Assembly: GCF_000196735.1 (NCBI RefSeq)
Contig: NC_014551.1
Span: forward strand, 3,901,001 to 3,965,000
Reading direction: 5' to 3'
Length of the DNA: 64,000 nucleotides
Source: Bacillus amyloliquefaciens DSM 7 = ATCC 23350
GTDB lineage: Bacteria; Bacillota; Bacilli; Bacillales; Bacillaceae
Positions 28,776-38,220 of the stretch are shown here, piece by piece. The notes beneath the pieces were generated by a model. It worked only from the letters and a program-made list of their open reading frames with translations. It had not been told where the DNA came from and made no database searches. How positions within the stretch are numbered: the first letter of the stretch is position 1; every line of letters begins with the position of its first letter. The translations under genes were made by a program, and so were the position numbers.

Positions 28776-29831
28776 CTATAAACCTAATTCCCGCCCCCAT
28801 TGTGACACTTTGTCTACATGATACGGGAGCAGCTCTCCTCCCCGATTGTCGAAGATTCTCCGCAATTGGGTATGAAGCCCTTTCTCAAGTGTCCTCTGCA
28901 AATAAGACATTTTATAAAGCGTCATAGGTGGGGTCTGAAAATGAATGCCCCGCTTTTTCATTTCTTTCGTATACACTTTTACGCAATACGTCCGAATGTC
29001 TTCCGCGTGCGGGCTCCAATCTTTTCTGAAGCCAAGCAGAATTTCAACCAGCACCGTCATATCAAACCAAACCGGCGCGTATTTTGCTGATTCCCAATCG
29101 ATGAATTGAATATCCCACGGTTCATGGCCGGACGCATCGTGGGTGCAAATATTCTGCATATGAAGGTCGCCATGTGTAATGGCTGAGCCGTTTTGCATCA
29201 ATTCAGGGGAAAAATCCGGCCCTTTTCGCTCCAGCAGGTTTGCGATTTGCCGGTAATGAGGCTTTACGATATCCTTTGTTCGATCATCTTTGAGGGCCCG
29301 ATCCAGTAATTCCGCTGTCTTTTTGATCTGCTTTTTACGCCCCTTCCTCATGGTTTCCGATTCATATACCGGCAGCCATGACCGCCATTTCCCGTCAGAA
29401 ATTTTCTTGTTTTCAAAGGTGCGGCTGTGCAGTTCAGCAACAGACGGAATAATATACCGAAAATGCTTAGGATGAAATGTAAGCTGTCCCCTGATCTGGC
29501 TGACAAACTCCATAAATATCCACGTTTCCCGGCCGTTTTCTTCTATAAGATATATGTCCGGCATCAAATCCCCTAAGACGGCACGGGCTTTACTGTACAT
29601 ATTAATCTCGGCCTTGTTTTTGTCACGGGAGGATTTATACACCTTCAAAATCAGCGGGACGGTGCCGGATTTCTTTTTCACAAGCAGTTTATAAATGGCG
29701 CTTCTGTCTGTTGTTTTCAGGCATGTGATGTCATCCGGGTTCACAGCCGCCTTTTCGCCAAATGAATGCGACAGTTTTTCGTCAATTCTCAGTTTCTGAA
29801 ATGCTTCATACAAAATATCCTTTTCAGACAT
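28776..29831 (-). CDS. CotS-like phosphotransferase (APH fold)
   Basis: Kinase-like protein of 351 residues with the aminoglycoside phosphotransferase fold. The glycine-loop region is degenerate. The Lys is in PLILKVYKSS, the catalytic loop is AITHGDLHMQNICTH and the metal-binding Asp is in IQFIDWESAKYAPVWFD. Relatives include CotS/YutH-type spore-coat kinases, and 351 residues is also the CotS length as recalled. The ATG at 29831 after GGAAGGAAGATC overlaps the ligase gene by 8 bases. Confidence 0.85.
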   Translation of the reverse strand: MSEKDILYEAFQKLRIDEKLSHSFGEKAAVNPDDITCLKTTDRSAIYKLLVKKKSGTVPLILKVYKSSRDKNKAEINMYSKARAVLGDLMPDIYLIEENGRETWIFMEFVSQIRGQLTFHPKHFRYIIPSVAELHSRTFENKKISDGKWRSWLPVYESETMRKGRKKQIKKTAELLDRALKDDRTKDIVKPHYRQIANLLERKGPDFSPELMQNGSAITHGDLHMQNICTHDASGHEPWDIQFIDWESAKYAPVWFDMTVLVEILLGFRKDWSPHAEDIRTYCVKVYTKEMKKRGIHFQTPPMTLYKMSYLQRTLEKGLHTQLRRIFDNRGGELLPYHVDKVSQWGRELGL

Positions 29832-31011
29832 GCTGATCTTCCTTCCGCTTCCGTTTCCAGCTGTTTTTGAGATGGGACCAAGTGTTTCTGATAAACGGCA
29901 TTGGGTCATTCCAAGCAAAAAGAGCATACTCCTTTTTTCCTTTACACCCTTTCCAGAAATCCCGGAACGTCATTTCTCCTCTTTTTCGTTTCTTCAAAAA
30001 CGTTAAGAAGTAACGCACCTCATAAATCCAATTGATTCCCTCTTTTTGCTCGAGCTGAGGCTTCACATGCTGTCCGGTCAAATACTGATAGTACATGTAA
30101 ACAAAATGAACGCCTGCCGGTTCTGTCAGACTATGGCTGAGCCAAAAGCGCGGATTAATTTCTATGAATTTGTAAACATTGTCACGGGGGTCCTTTTTAA
30201 ATTCCGCCATGCCTACTCCTTTCAGCTGAATCGCTTCAAAAAACGGCAGGGTCTTCTCAATTAATTCAGGAATCCGTTTGCTCACGACATGAGCTCCCGC
30301 GCCAAAATCAGCAGGGAATTGATGGTTTTTTTGCAGAGAAAATAAGCCCATTAATTTCATTTGGTCATCATAAAAAGTGGCGACTTTATAAAAACAATGA
30401 TTGTCTCCGGGAATGATTTCCTGCACGAGCAGTTTTCCATTTTCTCTGTAGGAGCTGAACTCCTTGCGCAATTGTGCCGCATCCTTCATCACAATTGCTT
30501 TCTTGTTTACTTTTTTCCTGTATTCATGGCCGGACACCGGTTTTAAAATACACGGAAACTCAATATTGGCGATGGCCTCTTCCAATTCATCCTGATTGTT
30601 CGGAAAAAAGGTTTTCGGGCAGGGGATGTTATGCTTCAACGCCAGTTCATATGCTTTGCTTTTATCTAAAACCGTTTCTAACAGAGAGTGGCTCGGAAGC
30701 AAAAATAAAAAAAAACCGGCTAATGTTTTGCGGAATTTAGATATAAATCCCGCATAATCATCAGATCCTGCGTACAGAACCGGTTTTGCTTGAAATCGCT
30801 TCCCGAAATCAGTCAGAAATGACAGAAGTTCTTCCTCTTGTGTTAAAGGACTGGGACATATCCCGCAATCTGCTAATCTTGATTTTCCGATACGATAAGG
30901 TCCCTCCGTGTCAAACGCGTAAACATCTATTCCTCTTCGGGCCAGGCTTCGAATCATCCCGATCCCGTTTGCACTGAAATCAAGTACAACGGCCGCATGT
31001 TCATGTTTCAT
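29824..31011 (-). CDS. ATP-grasp carboxylate ligase
   Basis: ATP-grasp protein of 395 residues. An N-terminal pre-ATP-grasp domain (AAVVLDFSANGIGMIRSLARRG) is followed by the ATP-grasp core with CILKPVSGHEY, LLVQEIIPGDNHCFYKV and the Mg-binding KFIEINPRFWLSHS. Such enzymes join a carboxylate to an amine through an acyl phosphate; neither substrate is known. The basic C-terminal tail (HLKNSWKRKRKEDQ) is unusual. Coupled by 4-base overlap to the upstream glycosyltransferase. Confidence 0.88.
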   Translation of the reverse strand: MKHEHAAVVLDFSANGIGMIRSLARRGIDVYAFDTEGPYRIGKSRLADCGICPSPLTQEEELLSFLTDFGKRFQAKPVLYAGSDDYAGFISKFRKTLAGFFLFLLPSHSLLETVLDKSKAYELALKHNIPCPKTFFPNNQDELEEAIANIEFPCILKPVSGHEYRKKVNKKAIVMKDAAQLRKEFSSYRENGKLLVQEIIPGDNHCFYKVATFYDDQMKLMGLFSLQKNHQFPADFGAGAHVVSKRIPELIEKTLPFFEAIQLKGVGMAEFKKDPRDNVYKFIEINPRFWLSHSLTEPAGVHFVYMYYQYLTGQHVKPQLEQKEGINWIYEVRYFLTFLKKRKRGEMTFRDFWKGCKGKKEYALFAWNDPMPFIRNTWSHLKNSWKRKRKEDQHV

Positions 31012-32336
31012 GATTTCCCTCCGAGTTTGATGGTATTTTGATAAATGGATTCGATATTTTTTATCATCGTCTCACTGCTTAAATATTTCTCTGCGTAGGC
31101 CTTTGCATTTAAAGCAGCTCTCTGCCGCGCAGGTTTGTTATAGATAAAAAACGCTAATGCCCGGGCAAGATCCTTTGCATTGCCCGGCTCGACAATAAGC
31201 CCCGTTTTGTTATGGCGGATCAGATCCGGGATGCCGCCGCAATCGGTCGCGATGATGGCCGAGCCGCTGAACATCGCTTCAATAATAGAAATGGGCAGAC
31301 TATCATTAATGGTCGGCAGTACGAATATGTCCGTCCCTTCCAAAATAGCGGGAACATCATCTCTTTTTCCTAAAAAGGAGACCATTGATAGTTTCAGTTT
31401 TCGAGCCTGTTCCTCCAGAGCGCTCCTTCTCTCTCCGTCGCCCACGATCAGCACTTCTACATGATCAAGTACATTAGCCGGAATTCGAGAAAGTGCGTCC
31501 AGCAAATGATTATGCCCTTTTCTCGGGCCTAATCTCGCAATACATGAGATGATGATTTTATTTTTCGGTAACGGCGTTTTCTTTTTCAAGCCTGTTTTTG
31601 CATCGTAATCGATTCCTGTGACCACCGTTGTCATGTCTTCCTGTACGGCTCCAAGCTTCATCAGCGGGCTGCGAAACGTATCGCTGATAATAATCAGGCG
31701 ATCTGAGTATTCAATGGCTTTCATCTCTAGTTTTTTGTAATAAGCCTCTTCTACCGAGCCTTTTTTAAATATGTGAAATTTAAGTCTGTTGAAAGTAAAC
31801 ATGCCATGCGGTGTAAACAATAAAGGTTTTTTATAGATGCGGTTGAATCTGCCTAATATATTGGCTGTAAATAAATCCTGAGCATGAAACACATCATATT
31901 TTCCCAGATTCATCTTTTGAAGCATTTGCTCATATATGAACATCAGCCGATTATTTCTCAAAATATGATCGTTATAATCCCCGTATCTGTCTCTAAAGAA
32001 ATCTTTTAATAACGGAACAACAGCCGTCCGCAGTTTTTTTACTTTTGCGGAAGGAAACTGATTGGGGGATATGATATCCACCTTATGGCCTCTCCTTTTC
32101 AGTCCCTCACTAAGTGTTTTAATATAGTTGGATAAACCGCCGGTGTGCGGGTAGTCCCAAAATGTGGCAATCAGGATGGATAACTTCTTTTTCTTCCTGT
32201 ATACTCGCGGAATACGATGTGACTGTTTCATCTGGGTCTTGATTGCTGTCTTTTTTTGCGGGCGTGTTTTGACCCCGTAGTACTGATCAAGCGTCTGGAC
32301 CATATATGGATATGGGATGGTAAACATCTCGTTCAT
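31008..32336 (-). CDS. GT4-family glycosyltransferase (paralogue B)
   Basis: GT-B fold glycosyltransferase of 442 residues. The N-terminal extension with MVQTLDQYYG parallels paralogue A. Acceptor domain: FWDYPHTGGLSNYIKT, HAQDLFTANILG, TPHGMFTFNRLKF. Donor domain: IARLGPRKGHNHLLDAL, VGDGERRSALEE and EAMFSGSAIIATDCGGIPDL. Donor and acceptor are unknown. The start overlaps the PIG-L gene stop by 4 bases and the stop overlaps the ligase start by 4 bases. Confidence 0.9.
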   Translation of the reverse strand: MNEMFTIPYPYMVQTLDQYYGVKTRPQKKTAIKTQMKQSHRIPRVYRKKKKLSILIATFWDYPHTGGLSNYIKTLSEGLKRRGHKVDIISPNQFPSAKVKKLRTAVVPLLKDFFRDRYGDYNDHILRNNRLMFIYEQMLQKMNLGKYDVFHAQDLFTANILGRFNRIYKKPLLFTPHGMFTFNRLKFHIFKKGSVEEAYYKKLEMKAIEYSDRLIIISDTFRSPLMKLGAVQEDMTTVVTGIDYDAKTGLKKKTPLPKNKIIISCIARLGPRKGHNHLLDALSRIPANVLDHVEVLIVGDGERRSALEEQARKLKLSMVSFLGKRDDVPAILEGTDIFVLPTINDSLPISIIEAMFSGSAIIATDCGGIPDLIRHNKTGLIVEPGNAKDLARALAFFIYNKPARQRAALNAKAYAEKYLSSETMIKNIESIYQNTIKLGGKS

Positions 32337-32983
32337 TTCCAGATCCTCCGTACGACTTCAAATGCCTCGGCGTATTCTACGCCCGCTGTCATCCCTCTGA
32401 CTCTTCCTAAATGTTTAACGCCTTCATATGAACGGGGATGAGGAAAATCCCTCATTTCTACGTCATAGTGGTGAAGCGCCGCAAGTTTGTCGTCCATCGT
32501 CTCTGTGATATCAACGAAGTAATTGGGCTTGAAGAGTTTATCAGCCGTATTCCTCTCCCACTCGCTTGAAGACAGCGTTTCAAACGTAAGCAGTTCAATA
32601 GGCTTTTGATTCGGAAGAGGTCTGGCGGCTGTCAAAACTGCTTGGAATGTTCTCTGGTGGTCCATATTGATATCACCGTAATGATGAGTAAAGATTTTAT
32701 CAGGCTGATAGACGCGAATGAGCTGTTCTAATTCTTTGACAAGCTTATGAAGAGGGATACATTCAAGTTCTAAATTCGTATGCTCTAAAAAGATGACTTT
32801 CTCAATTCCGAGCTCTTGATTCGCCCGTAATTGCTTAATGTGATGCGCTTCTTCTTTTCTGCCTAATGCCGTAATAATGGAAATCACTTTATATCCTTCA
32901 TTGATCAGCCGTTTTATGGTGCCTGCTGACCCCAATAGTTCATCATCAGGATGAGCACCGATGACCATAATGTATTCTTCCAT
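32333..32983 (-). CDS. PIG-L/LmbE-family N-deacetylase
   Basis: Zinc-dependent deacetylase fold, 216 residues. The signature VIGAHPDDELLGSAGTI supplies the His and Asp-Asp metal and base residues, and FTHHYGDINMDHQRTFQA the second His motif. Family members remove an N-acetyl group from GlcNAc-containing metabolites (BshB in bacillithiol, MshB in mycothiol, PIG-L). Pairing with a GT4 enzyme in one operon suggests GlcNAc transfer followed by deacetylation. The ATG at 32983 follows GGAGTGTGG. Confidence 0.9.
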   Translation of the reverse strand: MEEYIMVIGAHPDDELLGSAGTIKRLINEGYKVISIITALGRKEEAHHIKQLRANQELGIEKVIFLEHTNLELECIPLHKLVKELEQLIRVYQPDKIFTHHYGDINMDHQRTFQAVLTAARPLPNQKPIELLTFETLSSSEWERNTADKLFKPNYFVDITETMDDKLAALHHYDVEMRDFPHPRSYEGVKHLGRVRGMTAGVEYAEAFEVVRRIWK

Positions 32984-33046
32984 TTTTTCCACACTCCACC
33001 AAACAAATGTTACAAGTATCATATGACGACCCCAAAAAAAGGAAAC

Positions 33047-33634
33047 TTACATGTGCGGATTTTCAGAAACTTGCATGTGCAGCTGCCATTCCAGGTAACG
33101 TGACGGATCTAATTTTTTCACGGTGGTCAAAAACTCAGCCGCCAAGCCGTATTTTTCCAGCCCTTTTAACAGTTTTACGGGCACTCGGGCATCGGAAGAA
33201 AAGGCTCTTTTATGGTCGATGACTTTAAGTTCACCGTCTTCGTTGATCAGAATGTGCCTGATTTCGGCATCCCATCTGGTAAAACCGAGATCCTTTAATT
33301 CATCCAGCATATTTAAAACAGCAGCTGTCAGTTCTGCGGATAGAGATTTTTCTGTTTTGATATGGCTGGCAAGGGAGGTGCCTTGGACATATTCCATCAC
33401 AATATAATGATCTCCGTATTCATGCAGTCTTGGAATCACCGGTGAAACTTGTCCGATCTGAAAAGCGGCCAATTCCTTCTTGCATGTCTCTTCTTCAAAA
33501 AAATATTTTATACATTGGTTAGGTGTTAAGAGGTAGACTTCCCCGTCTTTTCCCTTGCCGATCAGCGGATAGTCCTCCAGCACCTTTTTATTCTCAGAGT
33601 TTTGAAAGAAGTTTTCAGAAAAAAATCGCTTCAT
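33047..33634 (-). CDS. Small protein-kinase-fold protein
   Basis: Protein of 195 residues with a compact kinase fold: a glycine-loop-like IGKGKDGEVYLL, a hinge HYIVMEYVQGTSL, a catalytic-loop equivalent RWDAEIRHILINEDGELKVIDHKRAF. The usual HRD and DFG appear as WDAEIRH and IDHKR. It resembles lipopolysaccharide-kinase or YrzF-like proteins of Bacillus. First gene of the cluster. The ATG at 33634 follows GAAGGATG, with a possible sporulation promoter 28 bases upstream. Confidence 0.8.
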   Translation of the reverse strand: MKRFFSENFFQNSENKKVLEDYPLIGKGKDGEVYLLTPNQCIKYFFEEETCKKELAAFQIGQVSPVIPRLHEYGDHYIVMEYVQGTSLASHIKTEKSLSAELTAAVLNMLDELKDLGFTRWDAEIRHILINEDGELKVIDHKRAFSSDARVPVKLLKGLEKYGLAAEFLTTVKKLDPSRYLEWQLHMQVSENPHM

Positions 33635-33661
33635 ACCGACACATCCTTCGTTATGATGTAA

Positions 33662-33691
33662 TATAATATGCAATTTGATAACCTTCGGATA
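33662..33691 (-). promoter_or_regulatory. Possible mother-cell (SigE/SigK) promoter
   Basis: The minus strand reads CATATTATA at 33670-33662, matching the SigK -10 pattern CATANNNTA. A TCATATC-like SigE -35 lies just over one turn upstream. This is a weak but suggestive match, read by eye. Confidence 0.4.
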
Positions 33692-33735
33692 TGAAACATT
33701 CTTATCATTTTCTTGCGATGCGCCTCTGATGACAT

Positions 33736-33766
33736 AAAAAAAACCCGCCGGATCGGCGGGTTTTTC
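33736..33766 (-). terminator. rplI terminator
   Basis: ACCCGCCG/CGGCGGGT stem with a 4-base loop and a long T-run on the minus strand, just after rplI. Confidence 0.88.
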
Positions 33767-33774
33767 ATTTGATA

Positions 33775-34224
33775 TTACGCTTCTTCTTTTACGTGAACCT
33801 TCAGCACGGCCTGAACCTCAGGATGCAGCTTTACAGGCACATTTGTATATCCCAGTGTACGGATACCGTCTTGAAGCTCCAGTTTCCGTTTATCCACTTT
33901 AATTTTATGCGTTTTTTGCAGCGCTTCTGCAATCTGTTTGCTTGTGACAGATCCGAATAGGCGGCCGCCTTCACCGGATTTGGCACTCAGCTCAACAGTC
34001 AGCTGTTCAAGCGTTTCTTTTAAGTCTTTCGCTCTTTCAAGCTCAGCAATCGCTTCTTTTTTCTCTTTTTCTTTCTGTCCTTTCAATGCGCTCACGTTTG
34101 TCGCATTTGCTTCGACAGCGAGACCTTTTTTAATGAGAAAGTTATGTGCATAACCGTCTGCTACGTTTTTCATTTCCCCTTTTTTTCCTTTACCTTTTAC
34201 ATCTTGTAAGAAAATAACCTTCAT
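33775..34224 (-). CDS. rplI: Ribosomal protein L9
   Basis: 50S subunit protein of 149 residues. The N-terminal rRNA-binding domain is [20 protein letters not shown] with [13 protein letters not shown], joined by a long charged helix ([20 protein letters not shown]) to the C-terminal domain. Its ATG overlaps the gdpP stop by 4 bases, so the two are coupled as in B. subtilis. Confidence 0.98.
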   Translation of the reverse strand: MKVIFLQDVKGKGKKGEMKNVADGYAHNFLIKKGLAVEANATNVSALKGQKEKEKKEAIAELERAKDLKETLEQLTVELSAKSGEGGRLFGSVTSKQIAEALQKTHKIKVDKRKLELQDGIRTLGYTNVPVKLHPEVQAVLKVHVKEEA

Positions 34225-36200
34225 CTCTGAACGCCTCCCTCAAAATATTCATCAATGGCTTCCTTCAGCCGGACAAGCGCTTCGGAAACAGAAATGCCCG
34301 ATAACTGGGTCGCCGCATTGGTTAAATGCCCTCCGCCGTCCAGCGCCTCCATAATAATCTGCACATTGACCTCGCCAAGCGATCTCGCACTGATGCACAC
34401 CGTATGTTCATCCCGTCTGGCTACGGCAAATGAAGCTTCCACTTCACTCATCGATAAGAGGGAATCGGCCGCCTGCGCAATCAGCACCTGGTCAAAGTAC
34501 TCCTCTTCGTTCTCAGGTAGAGAAGCAATCGCGATATTTTCTTTATATAGAGATGTATGCTGGATCAGCTTCGCCCGCTTGATATAAGAACCGACCGATT
34601 CTTTGAGGACTTTCTGCACCAGAACCGTATCTGCGCCTTTCGCTCTTAAATAAGAAGCGGCGTCGAACGTCCGCGAGCCCGTGCGAAGGGAAAAGCTCTT
34701 CGTATCCACTATTATACCAGCTAACAAGGCCGTCGCTTCAATCATATTGATTTTGAGCCGCTTCGGCTGGTACTCAAGCAGCTCCGTCACGAGTTCCGCG
34801 GTGGATGAAGCGTATGGCTCCATATAAACGAGCAGCGGATCTTTAATAAATTCCTCGCCTCTTCGGTGGTGGTCAATCACAACGATGTGCTCGATTTTGT
34901 TCACGAGACGCTCTTCCATCACAAAGGACGGTTTATGTGTATCCACGACGACAAGCAGCGTGTCATCATTTGAAATTTCCATCGCCTCTTCCGGCGTGAT
35001 AAACCGCGACCACAGCTCTTCGTATTTTTTAATTTCTTCAATCAGGCGCTGAACACTTGATCCGATCTGGTTCGGATCAATGACGATGTAGCCTTCCTTG
35101 CCGTTGGCTTGCGCCACCTTCAATATTCCGATTGCGGCTCCGACTGCGTCCATGTCAGGAAATTTATGCCCCATGATAATGACATTGCTGCTTTCTGATA
35201 CAATTTCCTTGAGCGCGTGGGAAATCACCCGTGCACGCACCCTTGTGCGCTTCTCCATCGGATTCGTTTTGCCGCCGTAAAATTTCACCTTGCCGTTCGG
35301 CATTTTGATCGCCACTTGGTCGCCTCCGCGGCCGAGAGCCAGATCGAGACTGGACTGCGCCAGATCTCCAAGCTCCTTCAAGGAAGAAACCGATGCGCCG
35401 ATGCCGATGCTGAGGGTCAAAGATACAGTGTGAACGGATGTTTTTTCACGGATTTCATCCAAAATCGAAAACTTCGCGTTTTCAAGCTCCGTTAATATGT
35501 GTTCATTTAACACTGCGATAAACCGCTCCGAGGACGTCCGCTTCAGGAAAATGCCGTACTCCTGCGCCCATGCATTTAATAATGAGGTGACCTGGCTGTT
35601 CATCGTGCTTCTCGTTTGGTCATCCAGCCCCTGCGTGACATCATCGTAATTATCTAAAAAGACATATGCCAGCACGGTTCTCTCATTTTCGTACTGCTTT
35701 TCAATCTCAATCTGTTCTGTCACATCAAAGAAATAAAGCAAGCGCTCATCTCTTTTAATCACCACTTTAAATTTCCGCTCATTCAAGGTGATCGTTTCCG
35801 AATCGACCTCCTGCTTGATCAGCGGCACGACGGCCTCACATGTGTCATACAGCGAGCGCCCGACGAGCGTGCTTTCATTAAAGCAGGAAGACAAAAACGG
35901 ATTCGCCCACTCAATGTAATATTGATCATTAAACAGCATAATCCCGATAGGCATTTCCATTAATGCCTCTTCGCCTACTTTTTTCAATCTATACGATAAC
36001 GTGGAGATATAATCGTCAATTTCTCTTCTGATCAGAGAATCCGCACGCTTAATGAAAAACAAGATCACGGCGAGCAGCACAACGCCGACGGCTCCTATCA
36101 CCCAGTTAAAGTAGATGCTGATGAGGATTATGATGATTGATAATGCAATCAATGCATAGATGGGATACCGAAACAACGGTTTTTCATAAAAACTAGGCAT
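34221..36200 (-). CDS. gdpP: Cyclic-di-AMP phosphodiesterase GdpP (YybT)
   Basis: Membrane protein of 659 residues: two N-terminal membrane segments, a PAS domain (heme-binding in homologues), a degenerate GGDEF domain, and a DHH/DHHA1 phosphodiesterase with [15 protein letters not shown] and [12 protein letters not shown] plus C-terminal [12 protein letters not shown]. It hydrolyses c-di-AMP and so affects wall stress and potassium balance. The ATG at 36200 gives the recalled B. subtilis length. Sits between yybS and rplI. Confidence 0.97.
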   Translation of the reverse strand: MPSFYEKPLFRYPIYALIALSIIIILISIYFNWVIGAVGVVLLAVILFFIKRADSLIRREIDDYISTLSYRLKKVGEEALMEMPIGIMLFNDQYYIEWANPFLSSCFNESTLVGRSLYDTCEAVVPLIKQEVDSETITLNERKFKVVIKRDERLLYFFDVTEQIEIEKQYENERTVLAYVFLDNYDDVTQGLDDQTRSTMNSQVTSLLNAWAQEYGIFLKRTSSERFIAVLNEHILTELENAKFSILDEIREKTSVHTVSLTLSIGIGASVSSLKELGDLAQSSLDLALGRGGDQVAIKMPNGKVKFYGGKTNPMEKRTRVRARVISHALKEIVSESSNVIIMGHKFPDMDAVGAAIGILKVAQANGKEGYIVIDPNQIGSSVQRLIEEIKKYEELWSRFITPEEAMEISNDDTLLVVVDTHKPSFVMEERLVNKIEHIVVIDHHRRGEEFIKDPLLVYMEPYASSTAELVTELLEYQPKRLKINMIEATALLAGIIVDTKSFSLRTGSRTFDAASYLRAKGADTVLVQKVLKESVGSYIKRAKLIQHTSLYKENIAIASLPENEEEYFDQVLIAQAADSLLSMSEVEASFAVARRDEHTVCISARSLGEVNVQIIMEALDGGGHLTNAATQLSGISVSEALVRLKEAIDEYFEGGVQR

Positions 36201-36230
36201 TTCTATCAACTCCCCACCTGTAAGTCACAC

Positions 36231-37166
36231 TCAATTTCGCGTCACCTTATTTCTTATGTTAAAGCCTATGTCAATGATGCCTAAGAGGAGATACACGGAC
36301 AGGATGAACGGAAAAAGCACACCCAGCACAATCGCTAATACAGGAACGGCTTTTGGCATCTCCATCTCATGACAGTAGAAAAAAATAAACGCTAATCCTT
36401 GAATACAAATCAGCAAGCTGAGAATAAATCCCCCATTCAATGAAACCGAATACAGCATATGCCCTTTTTCCAAATGCAGAAACCCTAATATCGTCACAAT
36501 AAAGTACAGAATGACAACGCTTTGCGGGAGTTTGAGCTCTCTAAAAGGCTTCATCTTCGGAAGATCGGGGTAGAATCGCCTTAAAAGCGGCCTTGCCATC
36601 GCATAACTGATGAAAGCAAAAACAACGCCGATCAATACGAGCGCGGCCGGAAAAAGATATTGAAGCGTGCTCAGCTGATTTTCCATCAGTTTCATCTGCT
36701 TCCCGAACTGATCTCCGTAACCCAGCTGCTTTGACATGGCATCTGCCATAGACAGCGATTCCCGAAGCTGAGACATGGTGTTATCAACCACATTCATATT
36801 AAGAAACACGATGCTGACTACAAAAAAAACGACGCCGCACAGCACATACGCCAAAGCGCCGGATGCAACCGCATAAACGGGCTGTTTCTTTTTAAAGTAA
36901 TATCCCATAGCGATTCCCGTACAGACCGCCGTAAAAGCGCCTGTAAGCCCGGCAAACGAACTCACAATAAAACTGACAGGAAGGCTGGCAAGACCCATCC
37001 ATACCCCCGGCTTCAGACCGTGCCTAATGGTGTAAAGAATGATCGGCAGCGGCAAAGCAAAGAGAAGAATCGCCCCCAGTAAAGGGAGGTACACGACCAA
37101 AAGGGAAATGATTGCAAAAATACTGATCAAAATGGCGCCTTCTATTAGAGCCCTTGTATTTTTCAC
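36231..37166 (-). CDS. yybS: YybS, DUF2232 membrane protein
   Basis: Hydrophobic protein of 311 residues with about eight membrane segments, matching DUF2232/YybS. Some relatives look like ECF-transporter S components. GTG start after GAGGTGAG. It precedes gdpP by about 30 bases and is probably co-transcribed with it. Confidence 0.9.
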   Translation of the reverse strand: MKNTRALIEGAILISIFAIISLLVVYLPLLGAILLFALPLPIILYTIRHGLKPGVWMGLASLPVSFIVSSFAGLTGAFTAVCTGIAMGYYFKKKQPVYAVASGALAYVLCGVVFFVVSIVFLNMNVVDNTMSQLRESLSMADAMSKQLGYGDQFGKQMKLMENQLSTLQYLFPAALVLIGVVFAFISYAMARPLLRRFYPDLPKMKPFRELKLPQSVVILYFIVTILGFLHLEKGHMLYSVSLNGGFILSLLICIQGLAFIFFYCHEMEMPKAVPVLAIVLGVLFPFILSVYLLLGIIDIGFNIRNKVTRN

Positions 37167-37208
37167 TTACTCACCTCAAACCTTGTATCATTCTGAACAT
37201 ACGAATAG

Positions 37209-37237
37209 AAAAGAGCAGCTTAGACGACTGCTCTTTT
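37209..37237 (-). terminator. Hairpin between the small membrane gene and yybS
   Basis: AAAAGAGCAG/CTGCTCTTTT perfect 10-bp arms around 9 bases, with a T-run on the minus strand. It would end transcripts entering from upstream. Confidence 0.7.
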
Positions 37238-37349
37238 GACGCCGCAATGTCTCTTTCAAGACCTGAATTTTCCATAAACTCTCCAAAATACACGTATATA
37301 TTTTAACATAAGTCAAAATCGTAAGTAAAATGAGCGCGGGCAGCCGCAA

Positions 37350-37365
37350 TGTTCCATGTGAAACA
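37350..37365. other. parS-like site
   Basis: TGTTCCATGTGAAACA, one substitution from TGTTNCACGTGAAACA, in the yybS-cotF intergenic region. B. subtilis has a parS near cotF. Confidence 0.85.
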
Positions 37366-37376
37366 TAGAAACAGAT

Positions 37377-37409
37377 AAACGGACATCCCCGTGAAAGAAT
37401 GCCCGTTGT
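37377..37409 (-). terminator. Terminator of the 50-residue gene
   Basis: AACGGGCAT/ATGTCCGTT stem on the minus strand just after the small gene stop; the T-run is short. Confidence 0.6.
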
Positions 37410-37410
37410 A

Positions 37411-37563
37411 TCAGTGATCCTGATCATCCATGAAACCAGAAGTATCTTTGTTTTTCTTTTTGGTTTTTCGTACATATAACAAGACGATAACGATAAGTAA
37501 GAGAGTGGTTGCCTGTAAAACACCGCTGCTGAAAAGGAAGAAGTTCTTTATCATGTCCCACAT
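37411..37563 (-). CDS. 50-residue single-pass membrane protein
   Basis: ORF encoding MWDMIKNFFLFSSGVLQATT, a continuous hydrophobic segment (LLLIVIVLLYV), then a basic stop-transfer RKTKKKNKD and an acidic end. The start follows GAGGTGAAACTAT, and a hairpin terminator follows the stop. No family is recognised. It is divergent from cotF and lies next to the parS-like site. Confidence 0.68.
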   Translation of the reverse strand: MWDMIKNFFLFSSGVLQATTLLLIVIVLLYVRKTKKKNKDTSGFMDDQDH

Positions 37564-37696
37564 ATAGTTTCACCTCTGTTTCGTATTTCCTTTACATTGA
37601 TTTTCCCTTTCTGGAAACTTCAAAACATCAGGAACAACATCGGAACCGGGGCATATGCTGATAGTGAAAATGAAGGATAAAGGAGATTCTTACAAC

Positions 37697-38182
37697 ATGA
37701 CTGAGCGGAGAACATTAGCATGGCATGAAACGTTAGAATTGCACGAGTTAGTCGCTTTCCAGGCAAACGGACTTGTGAAATTAAAAAGAACAGAACGGGA
37801 AGTCAGCGATGCCAGACTAAAACAGCTTTACAGATTTTCCATCCATTCGCTGGAACAAAATCTGCGTGAGCTGCTTCCTTTCTTCCCTGAAGCACCCGGC
37901 TTTCGTGAAGATGAAACAGAAGAGCGCGCTGATTCCTCCTTTTACAGCGGCGGCCTGCTGAGCATGGCCAAAACGTCCGTGCGCAATTACGCTGGAGCCA
38001 TTACAGAGACGGCCACACCTCAATTAAGGACCGTCTTCGTCAAGCACTTAAACGCGGCCATCAAGTGGCATCAAATGGTCTTTGAGTATATGGAAGAACA
38101 CGGTCATTATCCGGCTCATAACCTGAGTGAATTACTGAAAAACGACTTTCGCAACGCCAGAAAGGCCATCGCGATGAAATAA
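37697..38182 (+). CDS. cotF: Spore coat protein CotF
   Basis: Coat F family protein of 161 residues ([20 protein letters not shown], then [13 protein letters not shown] and [20 protein letters not shown]). A ferritin-like helical bundle is expected for the family. In B. subtilis the precursor is cut into two coat polypeptides and the gene is expressed in the mother cell. The ATG at 37697 follows AAAGGAGATTC. Confidence 0.95.
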   Translation: MTERRTLAWHETLELHELVAFQANGLVKLKRTEREVSDARLKQLYRFSIHSLEQNLRELLPFFPEAPGFREDETEERADSSFYSGGLLSMAKTSVRNYAGAITETATPQLRTVFVKHLNAAIKWHQMVFEYMEEHGHYPAHNLSELLKNDFRNARKAIAMK

Positions 38183-38183
38183 A

Positions 38184-38220
38184 AAAAAGCAGCAAGGAAT
38201 GTCATCCTTTGCTGCTTCTT
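38184..38220. terminator. Bidirectional terminator
   Basis: AAGCAGCAAGGA/TCCTTTGCTGCTT arms between convergent cotF and yybR. Confidence 0.82.

Noticed and set aside
37188-37523. 111-codon minus-strand ORF upstream of yybS
   Set aside because: It runs through two hairpins and out of frame with the better-supported 50-residue gene; no ribosome binding site.
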